From positions 868,001-932,000 of the forward strand of contig CAWCVC010000002.1 of assembly GCA_963798805.1 (NCBI GenBank): a stretch of 64,000 nt of DNA, written 5' to 3'. The position numbers and the translations under genes were made by a program. This stretch comes from CAVZCK01 sp963798805 (lineage in GTDB: Bacteria; Pseudomonadota; Alphaproteobacteria; Rhizobiales; Rhodomicrobiaceae). The notes below the pieces were generated by a model. It did not search any database. It was not told the origin of the DNA and saw only the letters and a list, made by a program, of their open reading frames with translations. Positions 16,176 to 27,295 of the stretch are shown here, one piece after another. Position 1 is the stretch's first letter. Every line of letters starts with the position of its first letter.

Positions 16176-17699
16176 ATGAGCAAGAGCACAGAAATTTCAT
16201 TTGGCCCGCTGAGCGATATTAAGGGCAGGGTTTGCGTTGCATTCAGTGAGGCGAACGACGCGTTTTCGCCGAGCCTGAAAACCTTGGATAGCCGCGCAGC
16301 GGGCCTTGTGTCCCGCGCCGCGAAGATCGCCAAGTTCAATGGCGGCAAGAAGGCCTCGCTCGATCTGATCGCGCCGTCAGGGCTCGACCTCGACCGGCTG
16401 ATCGTCCTCGGGCTGGGCTCGATCGCCAAATATTCGGAGCCCGACTGGCTCGCCCTCGGCGGACGCCTCAGGGCTCGCCTCGGCTCGGGGCGCATCTCTG
16501 CGGCGGAGGTAATTCTGGAGGCAGGGGAGGGGGGCGGCATCACGGCCCGTCAGGCGGCGCTGGTCGCGCTCGGAGCACAGCTTCGCGGCTATGAGTTCAA
16601 GAAATACAAGAGGAAAAAGAAAGAAAACGAAGAAGAAGAGGAAGATTCCAACAGTCTTTCGTCCTTGCGCATCCTATGCGCCGAACCTGCGGCGGCGTCG
16701 TCGGATTTCGAAGCGCTGCGCGGCGCCGGCGAAGGCGTCATACTGGCGCGCGATCTGGTCAACGAGCCGGCGAATGTGCTCTCGCCGGAGGAATTCGCCG
16801 CCCGAGTCACACGGCTCAGCGAATATGGTCTCGATGTCGAAATCCTGAACCAAGACCGCCTCGCCTCGATCGGCATGAACGCGCTTCTCGCCGTAGGGCA
16901 GGGCAGCGCGCGGCCGAGCTGCGTGGCCATTATGCGCTGGAACGGCTCGCCGCAGAACGACGCCAAGCCGATGGTGTTCGTCGGCAAGGGCGTGTGTTTC
17001 GATACCGGCGGCATTTCGATCAAGCCAGCCGCAGGCATGGAGGACATGAAAGGCGATATGGGCGGGGCCGCGGCCGTGACCGGCGCAATGCTGGCGCTCG
17101 CCAAGCGTACGGCGCCTGTCAATGCCGTCGGCATCATCGGATTGACTGAAAACATGCCGAGCGGAAAAGCGCAGCGTCCCGGCGACATCGTCACCTCGCT
17201 CTCGGGTCAGACCATCGAGGTCATCAACACCGATGCCGAAGGCAGGCTCGTGCTTGCCGATATCATGTGGTATGCGCAGGACGAATTCGAGCCGCGCGGC
17301 ATGGTCACGCTGGCGACGCTCACCGGCGCGGTCATCGTCTCGCTGGGCAAGGAGCATGCCGGCCTGTTCTCCAACGACGACACGCTCGCCGAGCAACTCA
17401 CCGCAGCCGGGCGCGAGACGGGTGACAAGGTTTGGCGTCTTCCGCTCGATCCGAAATACGACAAGCTGATCAATTCCAAGATCGCCGACATGAAAAATGT
17501 CGGCGGGCGCGATGCGGGCTCGATCACGGCCGCGCAGTTCCTGCAGCGCTTCGTGCAGCCCGGCGTCGCCTGGGCGCATCTCGACATCGCCGGGACCGCC
17601 ATTGGCTCGCCGCCGACCGACATCAACCCGAGCTGGGGCTCGGGCTACGGCGTGCTGCTGCTCGACCGGCTGATGAGCAAATATTACGAAAATGCATGA
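16176..17699 (+). CDS. pepA: Leucyl aminopeptidase (M17)
   Basis: A 507-residue cytosolic hexameric aminopeptidase with two metal ions. The signature NTDAEGRLVLAD (~350) is present, with metal ligands in GKGVCFDTGGISIKP and DMKGDMGGAA. The N-terminal domain is variable. Unusual here is a very charged linker between the domains (around residue 143-160, KKYKRKKKENEEEEEDSN), a block of lysines followed by a block of glutamates. In the other orientation lptF is divergently transcribed, the usual pepA-lptF arrangement. ATG 16176 is preferred because the upstream 18 codons overlap the spacer and look non-coding. Confidence 0.95.
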   Translation: MSKSTEISFGPLSDIKGRVCVAFSEANDAFSPSLKTLDSRAAGLVSRAAKIAKFNGGKKASLDLIAPSGLDLDRLIVLGLGSIAKYSEPDWLALGGRLRARLGSGRISAAEVILEAGEGGGITARQAALVALGAQLRGYEFKKYKRKKKENEEEEEDSNSLSSLRILCAEPAAASSDFEALRGAGEGVILARDLVNEPANVLSPEEFAARVTRLSEYGLDVEILNQDRLASIGMNALLAVGQGSARPSCVAIMRWNGSPQNDAKPMVFVGKGVCFDTGGISIKPAAGMEDMKGDMGGAAAVTGAMLALAKRTAPVNAVGIIGLTENMPSGKAQRPGDIVTSLSGQTIEVINTDAEGRLVLADIMWYAQDEFEPRGMVTLATLTGAVIVSLGKEHAGLFSNDDTLAEQLTAAGRETGDKVWRLPLDPKYDKLINSKIADMKNVGGRDAGSITAAQFLQRFVQPGVAWAHLDIAGTAIGSPPTDINPSWGSGYGVLLLDRLMSKYYENA

Positions 17700-17820
17700 A
17701 AGCGCCCTGCACTCAGGTGCCGTTTTCCATAATATGTCTTATGCGAATCAGCGTTAACCTTGTGTCAAGCATGAAGTTGCTTCCAGCGATGGCGGGAGCC
17801 GCCGCGAGGCCGCGCCGCCC

Positions 17821-18765
17821 TTGAACGACGAGCTGAGCGATAAACAGCCTCCGGCGAGGCGCACCGCCACCGGCGGGGACGAAAGTCCGCCGCGCTTCGA
17901 CGCGGCGCGGGAAATCGCGCGACTGAACGCCAAGGCCGCTGAGCCGGCCGCTATGACGATTGCCGACCTCCTCGGACTCATGGCGGTTCTGCGCAACCCG
18001 CAGCACGGCTGCCCGTGGGACAAAGAGCAGGATTTTGCGACCATCGCGCCCTACACGATCGAAGAGGCCTATGAGGTGGCCGACGCGATCGGGCGCGGCG
18101 ATCTCGCCGATCTGAAGGAAGAGCTCGGCGATCTCCTGCTTCAGGTGGTCTACCACGCGCAGATGGCCGCCGAAGGCGGCGCATTCGACTTCGCCGATGT
18201 CGCCGACACGATCACGCGCAAGATGATCCGGCGACATCCACATGTCTTCGGCGATGTGGATCTGCGCGCCGGTATCGAGATGCGCGGGCTGTGGGACCGG
18301 TTGAAGGCCGAGGAGGCCGAGGCGAAGCGTGCGCAAGTCTATAGCACCGAAACGGAGCGCGCCGGCATTCTCGACGGCGTCCCGGTTGCACTCCCAGCCC
18401 TGACACGTGCCGTCAAGCTGCAGCGGCGAGCGGCAAAGGTCGGTTTCGACTGGCCAGAGGCGGGGCAGATTTTTGCTAAGCTCAAGGAAGAGCTGGCCGA
18501 ATTCGAGGCCGAACTTGGCGCCGGTAATCAAGAGGCGATGGAGGAGGAATTCGGAGACATCACCTTCGTGCTCGCCAATCTCGCGCGGCGGCTTTCCATC
18601 GATCCTGAAAAGGCCCTGCGCGACGCCAACGCCAAATTCGAGCGCCGCGTCCGCCATATCGAGAGGCGCCTTGCCGAAACCGGCCGCGACATCGAAGCGG
18701 CGACGCTCGATGAAATGGAAGCGCTTTGGACCGAGGCGAAGCGGCTGGAAAAGGGCGAGGATTGA
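17821..18765 (+). CDS. mazG: Nucleoside triphosphate pyrophosphohydrolase MazG
   Basis: A 314-residue house-cleaning enzyme that hydrolyses NTPs/dNTPs to monophosphates. It has two MazG folds. The first contains NPQHGCPWDKEQ and the Mg-binding EEAYEVADAI…DLKEELGDLL (EExxE…ExxD). The second, more degenerate, contains KLKEELAEFEAEL…EEEFGDITFVLANL. The start is TTG 17821; the first 44 residues are extra compared with E. coli MazG, so an ATG at 17953 (MTIADLLGLM) is a real alternative. Convergent with hflX. Confidence 0.9.
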   Translation: MNDELSDKQPPARRTATGGDESPPRFDAAREIARLNAKAAEPAAMTIADLLGLMAVLRNPQHGCPWDKEQDFATIAPYTIEEAYEVADAIGRGDLADLKEELGDLLLQVVYHAQMAAEGGAFDFADVADTITRKMIRRHPHVFGDVDLRAGIEMRGLWDRLKAEEAEAKRAQVYSTETERAGILDGVPVALPALTRAVKLQRRAAKVGFDWPEAGQIFAKLKEELAEFEAELGAGNQEAMEEEFGDITFVLANLARRLSIDPEKALRDANAKFERRVRHIERRLAETGRDIEAATLDEMEALWTEAKRLEKGED

Positions 18766-18793
18766 GTTTCACCGGCTTCAGCGGCTAACGCGA

Positions 18794-20227
18794 CTACCCT
18801 GCCCCATCCTGCTGTTTTTCCGGCTGTTTCCGCGCCCGCATCGCCTCGAAGCGCTTCAGATCCGCCGCGGTGAGCCGTGCTTCAACGCAGCTCGATCCGT
18901 CATCGAAATCCTCGCGGGCGAGAACCTCACCATACTCGTAGAGCCAGTGCAGCAAGGCGCCGTCCTCGCCGCCGAGGCTGAAGACGCGGGTGATATGGTC
19001 GCGCGCGATAATGTCTGCGATGCACTGGCGCAGATCATCGAGGCCTTCGCCGGTCCGCGCCGAGACGAGCACCGGCCTCGGGTCGAGCCGGGCGGCCTGG
19101 ACCACCAGTTTCTGACGCTCGGCCTCATTCAGAAGATCGATCTTGTTCCAGACCTCGATCAAGCGGTCGCCATAGGCTACGAGATCGACCCCTAGCTCGG
19201 CCAGCACGCCCTCCACATCCTGTTTCTGCTGGTGGGAGAACGGCGCGGCAATGTCGCGGACGTGCAGGATCAGATCGGCTTCCGAAACCTCTTCGAGCGT
19301 CGCTCGAAAAGCGGCGACGAGCGTCGTCGGCAGCTCGGAAATGAAGCCGACCGTGTCGGAAATGATGGCGGTAGCGCTGGGCACCTCGAGCCGCCGCATG
19401 GTCGGGTCGAGCGTGGCGAACAGCTTGTCCTCTGCCACAACTTCGGCTCGGGTCAGTGCGTTGAACAGACTGGATTTTCCGGCATTGGTGTAACCGGCCA
19501 ACGCCACGGTCGGGAACGGCGTCCGCCGGCGGCTGGTACGGTGCAGCCCACGCGTTCGCCGCACCGCGGCGAGATCGCGCTTGATCGAATCGATCCGCTC
19601 GCCGATGATCCGGCGGTCCGCCTCGATCTGGGTCTCGCCAGGGCCGCCGAGAAAGCCGAAGCCGCCGCGCTGGCGCTCCAGATGCGTCCAGCTCCTGACC
19701 AGCCGGCTGCGCTGATAGAGCAGATGCGCCAGCTCGACCTGAAGCCGGCCTTCCTTGGTCCGGGCGCGCTCTCCGAAGATCTCGAGAATGAGGCCGGTAC
19801 GGTCCAGCACCTTGGCGTTCCAGGCGCGTTCCAGATTGCGCTGCTGGACGGCTGTCAGCGCATGATCGATGATGATGAGCCCGGCCCCCTCGGCTTCGAT
19901 GATGCCCTTCAGTTCCTCGACTTTGCCGGAGCCGATCAGCGTGGCCGGACGCGGCCGCGAGACATTGACGAGACCGCTCTGCACGACGTCGAGCTGAATC
20001 GCCTTCGACAGGCCGACGGCTTCCTCGAGCCGCGCCTCTGCCGGGACCTCGATGCGCTCGGCCGGGCGCACATCCGCGCCGTGACGGCCCGCACGCAATT
20101 TTTCGTCGCGCAACACTGGATGCAGCACGATCGCGCGCATGGCATCGCGCTTCGCGTCGGCGTCATCATCGGTCGGCCGACCTGTGCGAATGGCGTCTTT
20201 CGCTGGCTTCGCGCGCGATGCGGTCAA
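18794..20227 (-). CDS. hflX: Ribosome-associated GTPase HflX
   Basis: A 477-residue GTPase that binds the 50S subunit and splits or rescues stalled ribosomes, notably after heat stress. Domains: N-terminal HflX domain with GSGKVEEL, a glycine-rich linker (RGGFGFLGGPGETQIEADRR), then a G domain with P-loop AGYTNAGKSSL, switch/G3 SDTVGFI and G4 NKID. The start codon abuts hfq (stop 20228, start 20227), so it is cotranslated with hfq, as in E. coli and rhizobia. Confidence 0.95.
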   Translation of the reverse strand: MTASRAKPAKDAIRTGRPTDDDADAKRDAMRAIVLHPVLRDEKLRAGRHGADVRPAERIEVPAEARLEEAVGLSKAIQLDVVQSGLVNVSRPRPATLIGSGKVEELKGIIEAEGAGLIIIDHALTAVQQRNLERAWNAKVLDRTGLILEIFGERARTKEGRLQVELAHLLYQRSRLVRSWTHLERQRGGFGFLGGPGETQIEADRRIIGERIDSIKRDLAAVRRTRGLHRTSRRRTPFPTVALAGYTNAGKSSLFNALTRAEVVAEDKLFATLDPTMRRLEVPSATAIISDTVGFISELPTTLVAAFRATLEEVSEADLILHVRDIAAPFSHQQKQDVEGVLAELGVDLVAYGDRLIEVWNKIDLLNEAERQKLVVQAARLDPRPVLVSARTGEGLDDLRQCIADIIARDHITRVFSLGGEDGALLHWLYEYGEVLAREDFDDGSSCVEARLTAADLKRFEAMRARKQPEKQQDGAG

Positions 20228-20482
20228 TTAGCCTGAGGCTCCTCCGTTCTGGTCGCCTTCCATGAGCTGGATCGGGCCACCGGGCATGATGGTCGAAATA
20301 GCGTGCTTGTAGACAAGCTGGGAATGCCCATCCCGGCGCAGCAACACACAAAAATTATCGAACCAAGTAACGATCCCCTGAAGCTTTACACCATTCACCA
20401 GGAAGATGGTGAGCGGCGTTTTATTTTTCCTGACGTAGTTGAGAAATGTGTCCTGGAGGCTTGGTACTCTTTCGGCGGCCAT
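20228..20482 (-). CDS. hfq: RNA chaperone Hfq
   Basis: An 84-residue Sm-like protein forming a hexameric ring that pairs small RNAs with mRNAs. Sm1 is seen as SLQDTFLNYVRKNKTPLTIFLVNGVKLQG and Sm2 as LVYKHAISTIMP, with the rim and proximal-face residues of the family. The short tail is typical of Alphaproteobacteria. It is first in the hfq-hflX operon; the 153-bp spacer to dat may hold its promoter. Confidence 0.97.
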   Translation of the reverse strand: MAAERVPSLQDTFLNYVRKNKTPLTIFLVNGVKLQGIVTWFDNFCVLLRRDGHSQLVYKHAISTIMPGGPIQLMEGDQNGGASG

Positions 20483-20635
20483 GTTTTTTCCGTTTTTGTT
20501 GAAGGCGCGGTTGGTCCCGCACCGATTATGACGTTTGGTCGTGCTTGCGTTTCAGAGCATAGGCGCCCTTTTTGTCATTTTCTGCTCGAAATGCTTACGT
20601 TTTGTGTGATGACATTTATAGCGAGCTTCTTGTCG

Positions 20636-21514
20636 TTATCTTAACAAAGTCCGCGCGGATGAGCCCTCCGCGACATTGTGAAACGCTTGCCTCAGCCGCA
20701 ACGTCATCGAGCCTGGCTTGCCATTCCCGATCGTCACGCCGTCAATCGAAATCACAGGCATGACAAAGCCGGTTGCCGAGCTGTCGAACGCCTCCTTCGC
20801 GGCCTTGGCTTCCTCGACGGTAAAGGCTCGCTCGACGAGGCGCAGCCCCTCCTTCTCCAGGAGCTCGATCAGGACTGTTCTGGTGATCCCGCGCAAGATC
20901 CCGGTCTCGGCCGGGCGCGTAATAATGTCACCTTCTGCGTTAATGATCCAGGCGTTGCATGACGCCCCTTCGGTCACGCGGCCGTGATCGTCGACGAGCC
21001 ACGCCTCTTGGGCGCCGGCGTCATAAGCCGCCTGCCGCGCCAGGGCCTGTGGCAGCAGCGCCACCGACTTGATGTCGGGCCGCCGCCAGCGGATATCCGG
21101 CATCGTCACGACCCGGATGCCGCGCTCAGCGCGCCTCTCCCCCGCACTCGCCGACTTGCCCCGCGCATAGCAAACCACGGTCAGCGGCGTTCCTGATGGC
21201 GGAAAGGCGAAATCGCGTTGTGCAACGCCGCGCGTAATCTGCAAATAGAGAAAGCCGTTGCGGACCCGGTTGCGCCGCACCGTCTCACGCATGACCACCC
21301 CGAGCGCCGCCCGGCTCATCAGCGGCGGCATGCTCAGCTCCCGCATCGAGCGGTGCAGCCGGTCGATATGGCGCCGCTCGTCGATCAGCCGGCCGTCATT
21401 AATCTCGCAGACCTCATAGACGCCGTCGGCGAACTGGAAGCCTCTGTCCTCGACATGGACCGTGGCTTCGCCGTAGGGGCGATATGCCCCGTCCACGTAA
21501 ACGATGCGCGTCAT
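20636..21514 (-). CDS. dat: D-amino-acid (D-alanine) aminotransferase
   Basis: A 292-residue fold-type IV PLP enzyme that interconverts D-amino acids and 2-oxo acids. Typical sequences are VYVDGAYRPYGEATVHVEDRG, EVCEINDGRLIDERRH, LYLQITRGVAQRDFAFP, a lysine in DIKSVALLPQALARQAA (PLP Schiff base), VTEGASCNAWII and TRTVLIELLEKEGL. ATG 21514 gives a family-length protein; the 31 residues before it are not conserved-looking. It sits between ntrX and hfq, a position seen in several rhizobia. Branched-chain aminotransferase is the main alternative, but the sequence fits Dat better. Confidence 0.87.
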   Translation of the reverse strand: MTRIVYVDGAYRPYGEATVHVEDRGFQFADGVYEVCEINDGRLIDERRHIDRLHRSMRELSMPPLMSRAALGVVMRETVRRNRVRNGFLYLQITRGVAQRDFAFPPSGTPLTVVCYARGKSASAGERRAERGIRVVTMPDIRWRRPDIKSVALLPQALARQAAYDAGAQEAWLVDDHGRVTEGASCNAWIINAEGDIITRPAETGILRGITRTVLIELLEKEGLRLVERAFTVEEAKAAKEAFDSSATGFVMPVISIDGVTIGNGKPGSMTLRLRQAFHNVAEGSSARTLLR

Positions 21515-21640
21515 GCCGCAGCACTCCTCCGGCGGATCAGCAAGATGATTGTTGCGATTGCCGAACATTTCAAGGCGCGCGAGCGAGAATAGGCCGCCGC
21601 CCTGCAAAGATCAGCCATACAGGCACAAGATCGAAGAGCG

Positions 21641-23038
21641 CTAGTGACGCACGTCCGGGGCACGTTCGTTGGAATTCACTCCCAGGGCGCGCAGCTTGCG
21701 ATGCAAGGCCGACCGCTCCATGCCGACGAATTCGGCCGTGCGCGAGATATTGCCGCCGAACCGGTTGATCTGGGCCATCAGATATTCGCGCTCGAAGATC
21801 TCGCGTGCGTCCCGGAGCGGCAGCGACATCAGATGCTCACCGCCGGAACCGTTTGGCGATAAAGGGACGTTGGAGGAGATGTCTTCGGGCAGCATCGAAG
21901 CGGTGATCACGGTATCGGGATCACCGCTGGTCATGATCATCAGCCGCTCGATGACGTTGCGGAGCTGGCGCACATTGCCGGGCCATTCGTGAGACTGGAG
22001 AACGGCCATGGCGTCATCGCCGATCCGGCGCGGCGGCAGGCCGGAGGACAGCGAGATCTGGCGGACGAAATATTCGACCAGTTCCGGGATGTCCTCACGC
22101 CTTTCGGCAAGCTGGGGAACCTTGAGCGGCACCACATTCAGCCGATGAAAGAGGTCCGAGCGGAAGCGGCCAGCCGCCATCTCGCGCTCCAGATCGCGGC
22201 TGGTCGAGGAGACCACCCGCACGTCCACCTGCACTTTCGGTCCACCTCCGACGCGCTGGAACTTCTGCTCGACGAGCACGCGCAGGAGCTTGCCCTGCGT
22301 TTCGGTGGGCATGTCGGCGATCTCGTCGATATAGAGCGTGCCGCTGTGCGCCTCTTCGAGGGCGCCGACCTTGCGCGGCTGACCGCCAGCCTCTTCGGTG
22401 CCGAAAAACTCGGTCTCGACCCGGTCCGGCGCCATCGCCACGGCGTTCACAGCGACAAAAGGCCCGGCCGCCCGCACCGACACGGCGTGGAGAACACGCG
22501 CCGCCAGCTCCTTGCCGGAGCCGGAGGGGCCGGAGATCATGACGCGGCTGTTGGTCGGCGCCACGCGCTCGATGGAGTGGCGCAGCGTGTTCATGATGCT
22601 GGAACGGCCGACCAGATCGTTGCCGTAGGCACTGCGCTCCCTGAGCTCGCGGTTTTCGCGTCTGAGCTTGGAGGCCTCCAGCGCACGGGCGGTGACCAGC
22701 ACCAGGCGGTCGGCCTTGAACGGCTTTTCAATGTAATCGTAAGCGCCGCGCTTGATGGCGGCGACGGCCGTCTCGATATTCCCGTGGCCGCTGATGATGA
22801 TGACCGGCAGGTCGGGATGCTGGCGCTTGATCCTGGCGAGGACTTCCAGACCGTCGAGCCGGCTGCCCTGCAGCCAGATATCGAGAATGACCAAGGATGG
22901 CCGTCGTTCCTGTATGGCGGCCAGGGCCTCGTCGCTGTCCTTGGCGAGCCGCGTCGCATAGCCCTCATCCTCAAGAATACCGGAGACCAGCTCCCGAATA
23001 TCGGCCTCGTCGTCCACGATCAGGATGTCAGACGCCAT
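21641..23038 (-). CDS. ntrX: Nitrogen/redox response regulator NtrX
   Basis: A 465-residue response regulator paired with NtrY. The receiver domain has Asp53 (LVILDIWL) and the conserved Lys in DYIEKPF. The AAA+ domain has Walker A GPSGSGKELA and Walker B TLYIDEIAD. The C-terminal Fis-type HTH is GGNISRTAEFVGMERSALHRKL. The sigma-54-contact motif GAFTGA is missing (the region reads KVGALEEA), as is typical for alphaproteobacterial NtrX, which therefore probably acts without sigma-54. It overlaps ntrY by 11 bp. Confidence 0.95.
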   Translation of the reverse strand: MASDILIVDDEADIRELVSGILEDEGYATRLAKDSDEALAAIQERRPSLVILDIWLQGSRLDGLEVLARIKRQHPDLPVIIISGHGNIETAVAAIKRGAYDYIEKPFKADRLVLVTARALEASKLRRENRELRERSAYGNDLVGRSSIMNTLRHSIERVAPTNSRVMISGPSGSGKELAARVLHAVSVRAAGPFVAVNAVAMAPDRVETEFFGTEEAGGQPRKVGALEEAHSGTLYIDEIADMPTETQGKLLRVLVEQKFQRVGGGPKVQVDVRVVSSTSRDLEREMAAGRFRSDLFHRLNVVPLKVPQLAERREDIPELVEYFVRQISLSSGLPPRRIGDDAMAVLQSHEWPGNVRQLRNVIERLMIMTSGDPDTVITASMLPEDISSNVPLSPNGSGGEHLMSLPLRDAREIFEREYLMAQINRFGGNISRTAEFVGMERSALHRKLRALGVNSNERAPDVRH

Positions 23039-25634
23039 AGCTTACTCCCTGTTTCCCGCCGGCCGCGCGGCGCTTAGATTGCTCCCCAGCGAACGTCTCG
23101 CCATCCGCCTGCGAAACCTCCGCAACGTCCCCCGCTTCGATCACCCGTCTCATCGGGATCAGCATCCGGACGATCGCGCCGGTGACGGTCCCGTCTTCAT
23201 TCATAGCGTCGCAAAGCTCCAGCACGCCTTCATGTTGCTCCGCGATGCGCTGTACGATGGCAAGGCCGAGGCCAGTGCCTTTTTGCCGCGTCGTAACATA
23301 GGGCTCAGTCAGGCGGTGCCGGTTCTCGACCGGCAGGCCGCAGCCGTTGTCGACCACCTCGATGCTGCAACGGGAACCCTGAGCGGCGACGCGGGCGACA
23401 ATGCGGCCACGATAATCTTCGCCCTTCTGGCCCGACTGACGCGCCGTGGCGATCGCCTCGCCCGCATTTTTAACGAGATTCGTCACGGCCTGCGTGAGCA
23501 ACCTGCGGTCGCATTCGATCATCAACGGGTTTTCGGGCAGATCGAGACGGTATTCGATCTCGCTGTTGCTCATCTGGAAAAGGATCACTGCCTCTTTGAC
23601 GATGGCGCCAGCATCGCTTTCCTCGAACACCGGCTTGGGCATCCGCGCGAAGGACGAGAATTCATCGACCATGCGGCCGATATCGCCGACATGCCTGCCG
23701 ATCGTATCGATGCAGCGGTCGAAGATTTCGCGGTCGGTGGTGATGGCGTCGCCATATTTGCGTCGGATGCGCTCGGCCGAAAGCTGAATCGGCGTCAGCG
23801 GATTCTTGATCTCATGGGCGATCCGGCGCGCGACATCCGCCCAGGCCGAGGTGCGCTGCGCAACGACCAGCTCCGTGATGTCGTCGAAGGTCAGGACGAA
23901 GCCATAGGTCTTCTTTCCCGCGCTCTCCTGCGTCACCCGCACCGAGAAGGTCAGATCCGAGCCGGTGCGGCGATAGGTGATCTGCGACTGCGCCGGTCGG
24001 CGCATATAGCCGGACGCCTTGGCGACGATCGCGGCGAATTCGGGCACCGCTTCCTTGATCGGCTTGCCGATCAGATCGGCTTCGGTCTGCCCCAAAAGCT
24101 GCGTCGCCGAGCTGTTGACCAGCGTCACCGTGCCATTGGAATCGACGCCGATCACACCGGCCGTGACGCCGGCAAGCACGGCCTCGGTGAAGCGGCGGCG
24201 GTCGTCCAGCGCGGTGTTGGCGTTGACGAGAGCATCGCGCTGGGTCCGCAGATCGGCGGTCATGCGATTGAAGGTGGCCGAAAGCTGGCCGGTATCGCTG
24301 CGCGCGCCTTCGACCCGGACGGCCACATGGAGATTGCCCTTGGAGATTTCCTGCGCCGCGCGGATGAGCCGCCGGATCGGGGCAACGAGCCGATTGGCGA
24401 ACCATAGGCCGAACCAGATCGAGGCCAGCAACAGCGTGAGCGCGATGATCACATACATCATCGCGAACGCGACCTGCACGCCGAAACGCCTGTTCTGTAA
24501 GGCGCTGTATTCGCGGACATTGGCATCGGTGCGCCGCAGATGGCCGATCACCGTCGGGTCCACCGGCCGCAGCACATAGAGATAGAGATCGTCGAAATTG
24601 CTGAGCCGCTTGATGGCGCCGCCGCCGCCCGGGACGGTCAGGCCGGCATCGACGATGCGCCCGTCGGCGGCTGCGACAATCGCCTGCGGAGGAGGCGGAT
24701 AATAGGGTGTGCCATTCGCCTTGGTGACCTCGATCACAGCCTCGCCCTTGCTGTTGACCAGAAAGGTGTAAGGCAGGCGCCGCTCGATCGCCAGCGCGGT
24801 GGCGTAGCGGCGGAAGGCTTCCGGATTGTCGGTAAGAAGCTGCGCGGCGTTCTCCAGATCGCGCGCCATGCCCAGGGCGTCGGCGCGGATGGTCTTGCCG
24901 TGCTCCTCCAGATAGGCGTTCGCCACATCGACCGAATCCCTGATGATCGCCTTGGTGCGCTCGGAGAACCATTGGTCGAGGCCGCGATTGAGCGAAATGC
25001 TGGCGAAAATGGCGAGCAGGATGGCGGGAAACAGCGCCACAACGCTGAACAGGCTGACGATACGCACATGCAGCCCGGCGCCGGCCGCCTGACGCCGCCG
25101 CGCCTGCCAAAGGCCGAAAAGCTGCCAGGCGACGATGGTGATCATCGCCACGATCAGCACGCTGTTAATAAGCCAGACGGTGATGACGACGTCGTGCGTC
25201 GGGCTGATCGGCGTGAGGCCGGTCAGTACGAAATAGGTGGCGAGGCCCGAGATGATGGACAGGATGACGATGACGAGGCCCGCCCGAAACATGCGGCGGC
25301 CTTTGCGGCGCTGGGCGCTGTCTTCCTCCTGATCATAAGCGGTTATGGTCAGCGTGCTGGCCTGCCTCTGCGCCCGCCGCAGCATGACGCGAATCCGCGT
25401 GCTGAGCGGCCTGGTGCGGCGGCCTCCCAACCGCTTCGGCCCACTGCCGGAGCCCATCGCAACGGCGTGCGCTTTGACGGCATCGCCGGTCTGGCGGAGC
25501 ATGCCGCCAGCGTCAGCCAGGGCAGCGGCCACGCGGTCTCGACCGGCGACGGCCGCCTCCGTCAGTTTGTCATACCAAGGCCTGATCGCCGGTAGCAACG
25601 CGGTGTCCCTCCATCGCGAGCGAAGTGACGGCAT
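23028..25634 (-). CDS. ntrY: Membrane sensor histidine kinase NtrY
   Basis: A sensor of about 868 residues with several membrane segments near the N terminus (e.g. AGLVIVILSIISGLATYFVL, VWLINSVLIVAMITIVAWQLF, SVVALFPAILLAIFASI). A periplasmic sensor loop, another membrane segment, HAMP, PAS, the H box ARRIAHEIKNPLTPIQLSAERI and a HATPase domain (GCGLPVENRHRLTEPYVTTRQKGTGLGLAIVQ) follow. It phosphorylates NtrX in response to nitrogen or redox state. The start is uncertain: ATG 25634, ATG 25697 and GTG 25703 are all in frame. Confidence 0.93.
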   Translation of the reverse strand: MPSLRSRWRDTALLPAIRPWYDKLTEAAVAGRDRVAAALADAGGMLRQTGDAVKAHAVAMGSGSGPKRLGGRRTRPLSTRIRVMLRRAQRQASTLTITAYDQEEDSAQRRKGRRMFRAGLVIVILSIISGLATYFVLTGLTPISPTHDVVITVWLINSVLIVAMITIVAWQLFGLWQARRRQAAGAGLHVRIVSLFSVVALFPAILLAIFASISLNRGLDQWFSERTKAIIRDSVDVANAYLEEHGKTIRADALGMARDLENAAQLLTDNPEAFRRYATALAIERRLPYTFLVNSKGEAVIEVTKANGTPYYPPPPQAIVAAADGRIVDAGLTVPGGGGAIKRLSNFDDLYLYVLRPVDPTVIGHLRRTDANVREYSALQNRRFGVQVAFAMMYVIIALTLLLASIWFGLWFANRLVAPIRRLIRAAQEISKGNLHVAVRVEGARSDTGQLSATFNRMTADLRTQRDALVNANTALDDRRRFTEAVLAGVTAGVIGVDSNGTVTLVNSSATQLLGQTEADLIGKPIKEAVPEFAAIVAKASGYMRRPAQSQITYRRTGSDLTFSVRVTQESAGKKTYGFVLTFDDITELVVAQRTSAWADVARRIAHEIKNPLTPIQLSAERIRRKYGDAITTDREIFDRCIDTIGRHVGDIGRMVDEFSSFARMPKPVFEESDAGAIVKEAVILFQMSNSEIEYRLDLPENPLMIECDRRLLTQAVTNLVKNAGEAIATARQSGQKGEDYRGRIVARVAAQGSRCSIEVVDNGCGLPVENRHRLTEPYVTTRQKGTGLGLAIVQRIAEQHEGVLELCDAMNEDGTVTGAIVRMLIPMRRVIEAGDVAEVSQADGETFAGEQSKRRAAGGKQGVSYGV

Positions 25635-25849
25635 CTGCTTTGTTAAAAAATCCCTCTGCGGCTGTCTCGGCGCTTTAAGCCGAAACTGATGCAGCATAAA
25701 CACCCTGTGGCAAATCGGAAACAGATTCCGCGATGACTGCGGAAAAAATGTGACGGGGATTTAAGTTTTGCTAAATACCTGCCGCTTGCCGGTGTCCGCC
25801 CCGCAACAATGGCGTGAATTTAGGCGAACCGTCGCAAACCGCCTCAGAT

Positions 25850-27292
<1,443 letters not shown>

Positions 27293-27295
27293 GGC

